From NCBI RefSeq assembly GCF_014648095.1, contig NZ_BMQL01000032.1, forward strand, positions 1-49,499: a stretch of 49,499 nt of DNA, in the 5' to 3' direction. The notes beneath the pieces are model-generated. The model saw only the letters and a list, made by a program, of their open reading frames with translations. It was not told the origin of the DNA and made no database searches. The DNA comes from Deinococcus ruber. GTDB taxonomy: Bacteria > Deinococcota > Deinococci > Deinococcales > Deinococcaceae. Below are positions 19,855 to 28,038 of this stretch, piece after piece (position 1 is the first letter of the stretch; every line of letters starts with the position of its first letter). The position numbers and the translations under genes were made by a program.

Positions 19855-20331
19855 TTAGCTGCTCGGCGCAGCGGCGACGGCGTAGACATCGCTACCGCGT
19901 ACTTCCAGAGAAATCAGGCTCAGGCTGCGCTGGGCCGGGCCTTTGACCACCGTGCCGTCGGCACTGTAGGTGCTGCCGTGACACGGGCACACCATCTGAT
20001 GCGTTCTGGCGTCGGGCAGCGCGGGCGTACAGCCCAGATGTGTGCACACCCGCGTAAACGCCGTCAGGAACACGCTGTTGCCCCCGACCTTGACTTCCAG
20101 CGCACGCGCTCTGTCTGGCGGAGGCGCACTCAGCCGAACCAGCAATGCAGCGCTGCCGTCGAACATAAATTCGGCCAGCGAAAATTCTTTGTTGAGTCTG
20201 CTCAGCGGCACGATCTTGACCGCAGGCGACACACTGCTCTGCGCGTCAGCTCGGGAAGGCAGCAACACAGCCGCTGTTCCCAGCGCGATGCTTCCCAGCA
20301 GCCTGCGGCGATCATCGGAGGTCTCGTTCAT
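19855..20331 (-). CDS. Tat-exported Rieske [2Fe-2S] protein
   Basis: This 158-residue protein carries a complete Rieske site. Cys96 and His98 ('CTHLGC') with Cys115 and His118 ('CPCHGS') are the cluster ligands, and Cys101 and Cys117 are positioned for the usual disulfide. The N-terminus 'DDRRRLLGSIALGTAAVLL' is a twin-arginine signal, so the folded protein is exported with its cluster. The size fits a bc1/b6f-type or arsenite-oxidase-type small Rieske subunit, but no cytochrome b or oxidase gene is nearby. The ATG at 20331 has GAGAGGA upstream; a longer frame adds 11 residues. It lies just downstream of the 20428-21627 gene on the same strand. Confidence 0.93.
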   Translation of the reverse strand: MNETSDDRRRLLGSIALGTAAVLLPSRADAQSSVSPAVKIVPLSRLNKEFSLAEFMFDGSAALLVRLSAPPPDRARALEVKVGGNSVFLTAFTRVCTHLGCTPALPDARTHQMVCPCHGSTYSADGTVVKGPAQRSLSLISLEVRGSDVYAVAAAPSS

Positions 20332-20378
20332 GATGTCCTCTCGGGTCTGCAAAGTACGGGGCAAGTTCCAGCGATCAG

Positions 20379-20420
20379 CGGCACAGACCCAGCCCTACCG
20401 TGTATGCCGGGTCTGTGCCG
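20379..20420. terminator. Hairpin between the secreted protein and Rieske genes
   Basis: A 12-bp stem (20379-20390 with 20409-20420) and an 18-nt loop sit right after the stop of the upstream minus-strand gene. With no U-tract it may be a partial terminator or processing site that lowers expression of the Rieske gene. Confidence 0.4.
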
Positions 20421-20427
20421 TGTGGCG

Positions 20428-21627
20428 TTATTTGAAGCGGTAGACGATGGGGCAGTTCACCACGAAGCCCGACGAACCGAACTTGCCGCCCCCCGGCCCG
20501 GTGATGAAGCCGCGCTCCGCCAGTCCCAGAATCTGGAATTCCTCGATATTCCGTGCCCGGTAGCCCGCATCAATCGACGCTTTCGTCCAGGCGTACACGT
20601 TCAGATCCCAGATGGGGCTGTAATCGGTCGCGACGGTGGGAATGCCGCCCAGCACGTTCAGCGGGCCAGATACACCCGGATCGCCCAGCGCCGAATTGAA
20701 GCCCTGACGCTGGGGATTGCCCTTCCCGGTGGGGCCGTTGACCGCCGCGAACAGCCGCTCCACCGGGCTGAACGCGCCGTCGTCGCCGCCACGCGGCAGA
20801 TCGTTCAGGCCCGGCGCAACCGTCACTTCCTCGAAGGCCGCCGGCAGACCCTGGTTGGCATCGAGGCTCAGGTACAGCACCGGCTTGGCGAAGCTGAACC
20901 CGGTGGTCAGGCGCAGGGTGACGGTGCCGCCGTTTTCACCCTCGGGGCAGATCGACACCACCTTGTCATGCACCAGCGCGTGATCGACCTTGCCGCCCTG
21001 TGCCACGCACGACTTGGCGAGTTGGTCTTTGGACACGTTGTAGGCGATGATCGGCGCGTTGTACACGTTGCCGCCCGAGTTGGTCAGGCGGATCAGCGGG
21101 GTGTAGTCGGCGTCACCCACCGAACCGGGCGTAAAGGACTTAGGCGGGAAGAAATCTGGGGCGTTTCCGGGGACGATCCTGCGCTCGGGCGAAAAATCCA
21201 CCGTGCCATTCTCGAACGTCAGGGTGCCGTCTTTTTCCAGCGTGGCGTTGCGAGCCGCCTTGCCCACAGCCGCGTATTGAAGTTTGGCCGAGTAGTTCAG
21301 GCCCAGCGCCGCCGCATTGCCCTGATCGGTGGTGTCGGTCAGCACGTACCACACGTTTTTTCCCGCCCTGGTCTGGCCCCGGTACAGCGGCAGTGTGATG
21401 GTGGCATTCTTCAGATCGACCTCGCCGGAGCGCAGGAGCTGCACCGGCCCCACCAGTTCCTTGGCGGTCTGCGAGGGATCGGGGCCGAAGTATGCGGCGG
21501 GAATATCGGCCCCGATGGAACCGGGCGCGGGCGTGATTTCGGTCTGGGCCGACGCGACGCTGAGTGCGAGTGACACGCTGAACAGCAGGCCGAGGCCAGC
21601 AGTCTGGCAGAGACGGGACAGCTTCAT
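20428..21627 (-). CDS. Secreted protein of unknown function
   Basis: This 399-residue product has a clean signal peptide ('LGLLFSVSLALSVASAQ', cleavage after Ala-Ser-Ala or Ala-Gln). The ATG at 21627 is preceded by AGGAG; a longer frame adds 26 unlikely residues. The mature protein is beta-rich, with 'LPLYRGQTRAGKNVWYVLTDTTDQGNAAALGLNYSAKL' spread over two strands, two Cys ('AKSCVAQGG' and 'SICPEG') that may form a disulfide, and a lone Cys near the end ('VVNCPIVYRF'). I do not recognise a characterised family. Its neighbours, a Rieske protein and a truncated DM13 domain, suggest an extracytoplasmic redox setting. Confidence 0.8.
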   Translation of the reverse strand: MKLSRLCQTAGLGLLFSVSLALSVASAQTEITPAPGSIGADIPAAYFGPDPSQTAKELVGPVQLLRSGEVDLKNATITLPLYRGQTRAGKNVWYVLTDTTDQGNAAALGLNYSAKLQYAAVGKAARNATLEKDGTLTFENGTVDFSPERRIVPGNAPDFFPPKSFTPGSVGDADYTPLIRLTNSGGNVYNAPIIAYNVSKDQLAKSCVAQGGKVDHALVHDKVVSICPEGENGGTVTLRLTTGFSFAKPVLYLSLDANQGLPAAFEEVTVAPGLNDLPRGGDDGAFSPVERLFAAVNGPTGKGNPQRQGFNSALGDPGVSGPLNVLGGIPTVATDYSPIWDLNVYAWTKASIDAGYRARNIEEFQILGLAERGFITGPGGGKFGSSGFVVNCPIVYRFK

Positions 21628-21708
21628 GACAACTCCTCTGGAATCTGAAGGTGCGGGTGAGCAGACGAGCGTGCCGCAGCCGGAGGGCGGGCACGGTTCG
21701 AGCACGGC

Positions 21709-21975
21709 TTACTGGAGGTCGGCGGCGGCGAAGGCGGTTTTGACATCGGCGCACCACAGCACCACGCTCTTGTAGGTGTTGAGCATCGTGCCAGCGGGCG
21801 CGGTAAAGCTGAAATTGCCGCTGAACTTCTTCAGTTCACCCACCTTGACGTACTTGCCCTTGGCGATGGTGGCATCCGGGGTGCCTTTGACCGGGGCGGC
21901 TGCCTGATACAGCCAGACTTGCAGGTCGGGACCGGGTTGTGAGCGGGTCGAAGAGCGAAGAGCGCGGAGAGGGTA
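21709..21975 (-). pseudogene. DM13 domain protein, N-terminally truncated
   Basis: The last 75 residues read 'GPDLQVWLYQAA', then 'GELKKFSGNFSFTAPAG' and 'LNTYKSVVLWCADVKTAFAAADL'. This matches the DM13 domain, a small beta domain with a conserved Cys in the 'VVLWC' segment that is proposed to act in electron transfer. An intact exported DM13 protein would have a signal peptide and about 40 more domain residues before 'GPDL'. The open frame continues to 22086, but those residues ('RPVLKVIERLLLLYPLRALRSS') do not fit the domain or an export signal. I read it as a 5'-deleted gene with a junction near 21950-21975. It lies 82 bp upstream of the secreted protein gene on the same strand. Confidence 0.65.
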
Positions 21976-22502
21976 CAGAAGCAGTAGACGCTCTATAACC
22001 TTCAAGACAGGTCTGTGAAAGTTACGCCTGGTTGAGATGTTGTACGCTTCCCTGCCGCTCTGGCCTAGATACGCAGCAGAAATCAAAAGGGTTCAACAAG
22101 GCCAGACGCAGATTCAGAGATTGGAAGTAACTGCCAAAATGTCTCAGGATAGTTAAAGTCATCAGCCTCTGATATCTACAGAGCCGATCTCCCTTGCCCT
22201 CAGACCGAGTTTTCGGAGTGGTGAGCTGGAGGCCGGGCGCAAGTAGGAAAAGCAGGCTCGCTGCATGAGCACGCGCCCAGATGTACTTCTCTTCTCTCTT
22301 GGGCAGACGGATACCCTACGGATATTCGACAGGTCCAGCGCCAGCAATCGGTCTACCGCAGTTTTAGAAACCGTCCGTTCAGATCGCTGTGCCTGTTGGT
22401 CATTCCTAAATGGAACCTGAACCGGGCTACAGAGCGTTGCGTATGTGGATCAGGACGGCAAGCGAATGCGTGAGGACCGGCCTGCTGCTCCCTGGAGGTT
22501 AT
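21976..22502. other. Intergenic, probably decayed
   Basis: The first 110 bases are the spurious extension of the DM13 frame. The rest has only short open frames (for example 22162-22347 minus) with no recognisable protein. It contains the promoter of the beta-propeller gene at 22503, although I cannot place its boxes firmly. Confidence 0.4.
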
Positions 22503-23675
22503 ATGAACCGACGTAGTAAGTTGTTCGGGATCGCCCTGTTGACCGTCACGCTCGCTGCCTGCGCCCAGCCCCAGACCCCCGAAGTCGGCGGCAATCTGTA
22601 CGCTGCCACCAACAGCGCGTCGGGCAATGCCATCGTGCATTACGCGCGCAGCAGTGACGGCCACCTGACCCAGCAGGAAACTACCCAGACCGGCGGCGTC
22701 GGCACGGGCAGCAAGCTGGTGCCCGACCTCGCCAAAGACGGGGTCGATCCGCTCTTCAGCAGCGACAGCGTGGTCATCAGCGCCGACCACACCCGGCTAT
22801 TTGCGGTCAATGCCGGAAGCAACTCTGTTTCGGCATTCCTGGTGGGCAGCGGCGGCACCCTCAGCCGAATCGGCACATATCCGACTGGCGGCACGCTGCC
22901 GACCTCCATCGCGCTCTCCGGCAGCCTGCTGTATGTGTCGCATGCGAAGGCAAACGACAGCGGCGTGCAACTCACCGGCTTCCGCGTCGCCAGCGACGGC
23001 AGCCTCAGCGCCATCAGCGGCGCACAGTATTCGCCCAGCGGCAAAACATTGATTGCCCAGACGGTATTCAGCCCCGACGGGTCGCTGCTGGAAGTCAGCG
23101 AACTGAACACCGGCATGATCGACATGTACCGCGTGCAGTCAGACGGCACCCTGACCACCCCAACCGTGACTGCCAGCACCGGAAAGGGGCCGTTCAGCGC
23201 GGCATTTCTCAGCAATCAACGCCTGTTGGTCGCGGAAGCTGGGTCAGGTGCCGTCTCGTCTTACAACGTGTCGAGCAGCGGTGCGTTGACGCCCATCAGC
23301 GCGTCGGTGGCGAACGGACAGAAGGCTACCTGCTGGCTGACTCTCACGCCGGATGGCCGCACGGTCTACGCCAGCAATACCAGTTCCAGCAATGTCAGCG
23401 TGTATCAGGTGGATGCGGGTGGCACCCTCGCCCTGAGCGACGCTGCTGAGGGCTACCGCGCACCGAACGGAGCGGTGGATGTGGGCGGCACGGCGTCGAG
23501 TGGACCCGTCGATGCGGTGGTCAGCGCCGACGGAAAGTATTTCTATCAGCAGTACAGCGGTCTGGGCGTGGTGGCCGCATATCAGATCGGCGGCAACAAT
23601 CTGCTCACGGCTCTACCGGAAGGCGACGGAAGCGGATTGCCTGCCATCGGCTCAGAGGGTCTGGCGGGCTACTGA
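22503..23675 (+). CDS. Lactonase-like beta-propeller lipoprotein
   Basis: This 390-residue protein starts with a lipoprotein signal ('LLTVTLAAC', Cys20) and then repeats a blade pattern of the type 'D..(x)LYV/FAVNAGSNSVSAFLV...GTLS' about seven times. This fits the 6-phosphogluconolactonase-like seven-bladed propeller (PF10282). Blades are visible at 'LYAATNSASGNAIVHYA', 'LFAVNAGSNSVSAFLV', 'LYVSHAKANDSG', 'LLEVSELNTGMIDMYRV', 'LLVAEAGSGAVSSYNV' and 'VYASNTSSSNVSVYQV'. Being a surface lipoprotein it is unlikely to be the metabolic lactonase; a binding or lactone-hydrolysing role outside the cell is possible. A TGGAGG precedes the ATG at 22503. Confidence 0.88.
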   Translation: MNRRSKLFGIALLTVTLAACAQPQTPEVGGNLYAATNSASGNAIVHYARSSDGHLTQQETTQTGGVGTGSKLVPDLAKDGVDPLFSSDSVVISADHTRLFAVNAGSNSVSAFLVGSGGTLSRIGTYPTGGTLPTSIALSGSLLYVSHAKANDSGVQLTGFRVASDGSLSAISGAQYSPSGKTLIAQTVFSPDGSLLEVSELNTGMIDMYRVQSDGTLTTPTVTASTGKGPFSAAFLSNQRLLVAEAGSGAVSSYNVSSSGALTPISASVANGQKATCWLTLTPDGRTVYASNTSSSNVSVYQVDAGGTLALSDAAEGYRAPNGAVDVGGTASSGPVDAVVSADGKYFYQQYSGLGVVAAYQIGGNNLLTALPEGDGSGLPAIGSEGLAGY

Positions 23676-24177
23676 CCGTCCGCCGACTCAGGCGCTGCAC
23701 AGGTGCCCGCGCAACGCAGCATGCCGCCAGACTTCCAATCTTCGACCAGATTCCGCCGCCGCACTTTTCACTCGACTGGGGCATCCATCTGGCGGCACCC
23801 TTTGTTCCTCGTCCCAGTGGGCCTCCATCCTCGGTCACGCGCCTGCATTCAGGAGCAGGCATCGGGACGCGGCACCCCCGCCAGTCGCGTCTGTGGCAGA
23901 AAGGGAGTCTGGCTCAGTTTTTCATGTGTTCAGGGCTGAACTGGAAGTTTTCTGTTCCCTGAACTTCTGTGCAGCCGATACAAATGACACGTCCACTTCA
24001 GAAATCGCAGAGGGCAATTCAGCAGTTGACGCAGCAGATCTGCAGCTTCATGCTGATACTTCATCATCTGCCACACATAGTTCTTTAATTATGATACTCT
24101 CACATGACTAGCCACCTGAATTTGTGTCCATTTCGGGCACTTCTGCCTGTCTGGCCCTCGCTGCTAGGAGGTTCGTC
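23676..24177. other. Intergenic region before the SnoaL-like gene
   Basis: No gene is supported over about 500 bases. GTTCAGGG (23928-23935) and CCCTGAAC (23957-23964) form an 8-bp stem with a 21-nt loop. An AT-rich patch near 24082-24097 with a TATGAT (24090-24095) is a possible promoter element for the gene at 24178. Confidence 0.4.
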
Positions 24178-24609
24178 ATGGATCACCAACATTTACGCGA
24201 CGTCATTCGCCGGGAAAACGAAGAGATGTGGCATGCGAGTAACGCGCAGATTTTTGAGGAGTCGTCTCACGACCACCGGGTCACGCACACCGTGACCTTT
24301 GGCGACATCGTGGGGCACGACGCTCACAGCAAACTGGCGCAGATGTACATGGACGCCTTCACCGATCATCATATGCGGATCGATCATCTGGTCGTCGAAG
24401 GCGATCACGCGGCATACCGCATTACTCACCAGGTCAAGCACACCGGGACGTATCTCGGAATTGAACCGACCGGAAACGATATCAAGATCGTCATGTCTTA
24501 TTTCGTGCGCTTCGAGGGCGACAGAATTGCAGAGTCGTGGATGCTGTGGGACAGTCTGCTGCTGCTCAGGCAACTCGGCGTCGAGATTCCGATGGGTTCC
24601 CATTCCTGA
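24178..24609 (+). CDS. SnoaL-like (NTF2-fold) ester-cyclase-type protein
   Basis: This 143-residue protein has the size and pattern of SnoaL-like polyketide-cyclase/ester-cyclase domains: an N-terminal helix with 'RRENEEMWHASNAQIFEE', a central 'MYMDAFTDHHMRIDHLVVEGDHAAYRI' and 'YFVRFEGDRIAESWMLWDSLLLLRQLG'. Members bind small hydrophobic substrates in a cone-shaped pocket; many are of unknown activity. A perfect AGGAGG eight bases before the ATG at 24178 sets the start. It is monocistronic. Confidence 0.85.
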   Translation: MDHQHLRDVIRRENEEMWHASNAQIFEESSHDHRVTHTVTFGDIVGHDAHSKLAQMYMDAFTDHHMRIDHLVVEGDHAAYRITHQVKHTGTYLGIEPTGNDIKIVMSYFVRFEGDRIAESWMLWDSLLLLRQLGVEIPMGSHS

Positions 24610-24795
24610 CACGCACTCTTGACCAACCACAACTCAACTGCGTGCCTCTCACCACTCGGGCAGGCTTTTCTGGCGCGGCCCGGGCAACATATCCTTTGCC
24701 TGACTGATCCGGTTGCTGCTCAGTGTGCCTCAGGTTCATCCAGGCCGGCTACACTTCTTCGTCGGCCCCGTGACGGCCTTGTCAGCAGGCACTTC

Positions 24796-24816
24796 GTACA
24801 CTGACGTACCGTGTAC
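24796..24816. promoter_or_regulatory. Inverted repeat upstream of the PAS kinase
   Basis: GTACAC and GTGTAC are separated by 9 bp and lie 45 bp before the kinase ATG. It is a possible operator; no binding protein is implied by the sequence. Confidence 0.3.
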
Positions 24817-24860
24817 TCCTCCTTCCCCGGTCTGGTTCGCTTCCTGCACGTTTCTCGGTC

Positions 24861-27800
24861 ATGGGTGATCCTGTGACGCCGGAGGAACGTGTCGTCCGGC
24901 TCGCTGGGCTGATTGACCTGATTGACGGTGTTGTCTGGGAGGCCGATCCCGCGACCCTGACTACCACCTACATCAGCGGTCGCCTGGAACAGATGTTCGG
25001 ATTCTCACCGGAACTGTGGTTGAGTGACCCGCAGTTCTGGGAAGGTCGCCTGCATCCTGAAGACCGAGAACGGGTGCTGTCAGAAACGGCCCAGGCGATG
25101 GCCCTGGGACAGCCGTTCCGACTGGAATACCGGCTGATCACTGCCTCTGGAGCAGCGATCTGGCTGCGCGACGTGATTACGCCGATGATCGAAAACGGTC
25201 AACTGGTGGCGCTGGGTGGGGTGATGATCGATATCACCGCCCAGCGAGAGGCCGAGTTGGCCACGTCCAATCTGCGCGAGCGACTGGCGAAAGTCTTCGA
25301 GGCCAGTCCGGTCGGCATTTCTCTGAGTGTGACCCAGACGGGCGAGCTTCTGGAAGTCAACCGGGCGTTCGAGCAGCTGACCGGGTTTGACCGTTCAGAC
25401 CTGCTGGGCCATTCGCTGATGGAACTGGGAGTGTGGCCCAGCGCCGAGGCAAGGCTGCGACTGATGACGGATCTGGCAAGCCAGCAGCCGCTGCGCGACC
25501 GACAGGTGCAGCTGCACCACCGCAGTGGCCGCCTGCTTGACGTACTCGTGACCTACGAACAGGTCGAGATCGGCCCGCAGCGCTGCCTGCTGGCGATCAT
25601 TCAGGATATCGGGGAACGTCTGCGCGCCGAGTCGCAGGTGCGGCATGCCGAGGAGCGCTTCCGGGGGCTGGTGCAGAACAGTGCAGACATGGTCACGGTG
25701 CTCAACGCAGACGGCTATTACCTGTATGTCAGTCCTGCCGTGAAGCGGCTGCACGACGTCGAGCCGGAAGCGGTGATGGGGCTTCATGTCAGTCGGCACG
25801 TGCACCGCGATGACTGGCCGGCTGTGCAGGCCGACCTCGATGCCCTGATGGCCAACCCCCAGGAGGTGCGTGTCAGTACGTACCGCCAGCGAGACAGTCA
25901 GGGGCGGTGGTGGTGGATCGAAACCACCAGCAGTAACCAGCTGCATGACCCTGCGGTGCGGGGCATCGTGTGCAATTCACGCGACATCACCGACCGCCGC
26001 GAGAGCGAAGCCAGGCTGGCCGCGAGTGAGGGACGCTTCCGCTCGCTGGTGCAGAACGCCTCCGATCTGATCACGGTGGTCGATCATCAGGGCGTGGTGC
26101 GGTATGAAAGCCCGTCTGTGACGCCGCTGCTGGGGTTCTCGCCAGACGAACTGGTCGGACAGCATGTCTTCAGGACGGTGGACGCGGCAGATCACCGACA
26201 GATTGCCGAGGTATTTGCGCGGGTGGTGGCCGGCGAGGAAGGCCACGCCGAACGCACCACCTTCCGGGCCCTGCGTCAGGGCGGCGAGGTGCGCTGGATG
26301 GAAGGCGTGGTCACGAACCTGCTCGCCAATCCGCATATCGCCGGGGTGGTGATCAATTCGCGCGACGTGACCGAACGCAAGCTGGCAGAAGACGCGCTCG
26401 ACAGCAGCCGCCGGACCCTTGAGGCGTTGTTTGACCACTCGCCAGACGCCATCGTGATGGTCGACTTCGTGCTGGGGATGCCCATCGTGCGCTGCAACCG
26501 TGCGGCTGCCGACATGGCCGGATACTCACAGGACCAGATGCTTCAGCTGAGTATCTTCGATCTGCTGACCGGAAGCGGCGAGGTGCGCGACCAGCAGGCC
26601 CAGGATGAATTCATGCACCGTGTCCGGGAGCGCGGTACTTGGCGCTTCGACACGGTGCATGTGCGGCGGGACGGATCGCTCTACCCCGTCGAAACGCACC
26701 TGACGCTGATTCGGCTGGAAGGGCGGGAGGTGCTGCTGTCGATCTACCGCGACATCACCGAACGCAGGGCCGCCCAGGACGCGCTGACCGCGAGCCAGCA
26801 GACCTTCCAGGGGCTGTTCGAGAGTTCTCCGGACGGCATCATGCTGATCGAGTTCGACGGGGAAATGCCGATCGTGCAGTGCAACACGGTCGCGGCGGCC
26901 ATGAACGGCTACACGCCGGAAGAGCTGATTGGGCACAGTACCCTCGTGATGCTGCCGGAGGCCCAGCGCCTGGAGGCGGAGGCGTCCGGCTCGGCGGCAT
27001 TCCGCGAGATGGTGCAGGGGCAGGAGCACGTGTGGTTCGAATGCGACCACGTCCGCAAAGACGGTTCGGTGTTTCCGGTCGAGGTACACCTGACGCTGAT
27101 TCAGGTGGGCGGGCGGCGCATGATGCTGAGCGTCGAACGCGACATCACCGAACGCCGAGCGGCTGAGGCGGCTCTGGCGGCCAGTCAGCAGCAAGTGCTG
27201 TCGAGTGAGCGCCTCGCCAGCCTCGGGCGACTGACCGCTGGGCTGGCACACGAGATCAACACCCCGCTGGCAGCCACCATGAACTGTCACCGCGTGCTTC
27301 AGACGCTGCTCGGCGAGTATCAACAGTCGATTGGAAACCCTGAGGTCACAGACGCAGACCACCGAGAGATTGCCGCCGAAGCACTTGGAGCGCTTCAGGA
27401 GGCAGGCAAGACCACCGCCCGAATCGGAGAATTTATCCGGCAGATGCGGGGCCACACCCGCGACAGTGCCGGAGGCATCGCGGTCTTCGACGTGTTCCGC
27501 CTGGCATCCGACACCTTGGCGATGGTGGCGCACGAGGCCCGCTCGGCCAGCGTGGCGCTGGAACTCGAACGGCCACACAGCGCCGTGACGCTCACCGGGG
27601 ATCCGGGACGATTCACACAGGTCCTGACCAACCTGGTCATCAATGCCATCCACGCCTGCGAGGACCAGCCCAGACGTGGCCGGGTCCTGGTACGGCTGCT
27701 CGGCACCGACCCGCTTCAGCTGGAGGTCGAAGACAACGGCCACGGCATGTCTTCAGAGGTGATGGGGCGCATCTTCCAGCCGATGTTCACCACCAAAGGC

Positions 27801-27935
27801 GTGGGGAGGGGCACCGGGCTGGGACTGTCGATTGTGCGCGACATCATGGAAGGGCAGTTCGGCGGCACCATCAGTGTGGTGTCTCAGCCAGGTCACGGTA
27901 CCACCTTCACGGCGGTGTTTCCTCAGCCCAGTTGA
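24861..27935 (+). CDS. Multi-PAS sensor histidine kinase
   Basis: This 1024-residue cytoplasmic kinase has no membrane helix. Six PAS domains run in series at about residues 10-130, 140-260, 265-385, 390-510, 515-645 and 645-770, each closing with an 'RDITER'-type PAC end. HisKA follows with the phospho-acceptor His797 in 'LTAGLAHEINTPLA', then HATPase_c with 'NLVINAIHACED', 'VEDNGHGMS' and 'GTGLGLSIVRDIMEGQFGG'. PAS 5 and 6 are close relatives and look like a recent internal duplication. The H-box and 'FTTKGVGRGTGLGLS' place it with NtrB/HBI-type kinases. No response regulator is encoded in the window, so its partner is elsewhere. No Shine-Dalgarno is clear before the ATG. Confidence 0.95.
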   Translation: MGDPVTPEERVVRLAGLIDLIDGVVWEADPATLTTTYISGRLEQMFGFSPELWLSDPQFWEGRLHPEDRERVLSETAQAMALGQPFRLEYRLITASGAAIWLRDVITPMIENGQLVALGGVMIDITAQREAELATSNLRERLAKVFEASPVGISLSVTQTGELLEVNRAFEQLTGFDRSDLLGHSLMELGVWPSAEARLRLMTDLASQQPLRDRQVQLHHRSGRLLDVLVTYEQVEIGPQRCLLAIIQDIGERLRAESQVRHAEERFRGLVQNSADMVTVLNADGYYLYVSPAVKRLHDVEPEAVMGLHVSRHVHRDDWPAVQADLDALMANPQEVRVSTYRQRDSQGRWWWIETTSSNQLHDPAVRGIVCNSRDITDRRESEARLAASEGRFRSLVQNASDLITVVDHQGVVRYESPSVTPLLGFSPDELVGQHVFRTVDAADHRQIAEVFARVVAGEEGHAERTTFRALRQGGEVRWMEGVVTNLLANPHIAGVVINSRDVTERKLAEDALDSSRRTLEALFDHSPDAIVMVDFVLGMPIVRCNRAAADMAGYSQDQMLQLSIFDLLTGSGEVRDQQAQDEFMHRVRERGTWRFDTVHVRRDGSLYPVETHLTLIRLEGREVLLSIYRDITERRAAQDALTASQQTFQGLFESSPDGIMLIEFDGEMPIVQCNTVAAAMNGYTPEELIGHSTLVMLPEAQRLEAEASGSAAFREMVQGQEHVWFECDHVRKDGSVFPVEVHLTLIQVGGRRMMLSVERDITERRAAEAALAASQQQVLSSERLASLGRLTAGLAHEINTPLAATMNCHRVLQTLLGEYQQSIGNPEVTDADHREIAAEALGALQEAGKTTARIGEFIRQMRGHTRDSAGGIAVFDVFRLASDTLAMVAHEARSASVALELERPHSAVTLTGDPGRFTQVLTNLVINAIHACEDQPRRGRVLVRLLGTDPLQLEVEDNGHGMSSEVMGRIFQPMFTTKGVGRGTGLGLSIVRDIMEGQFGGTISVVSQPGHGTTFTAVFPQPS

Positions 27936-28027
27936 GAGAGGCGTGGGTGCCGGCGCCGCGACCTGTGTCGTCGCCACTCAGCTCTTCATAAGGACCATGC
28001 CGATCAGCGTCCAGAAGGCCCGCACGC

Positions 28028-28033
28028 TATTCT
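28028..28033 (+). promoter_or_regulatory. Putative -10 box, leaderless start of the GAF kinase
   Basis: TATTCT lies five bases before the ATG at 28039. No -35 box is evident. Confidence 0.25.
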
Positions 28034-28038
28034 GGGGC

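Noticed and set aside
22162..22347. Possible small protein on the minus strand
   Set aside because: Basic composition, no motif and no start signals; more likely chance.
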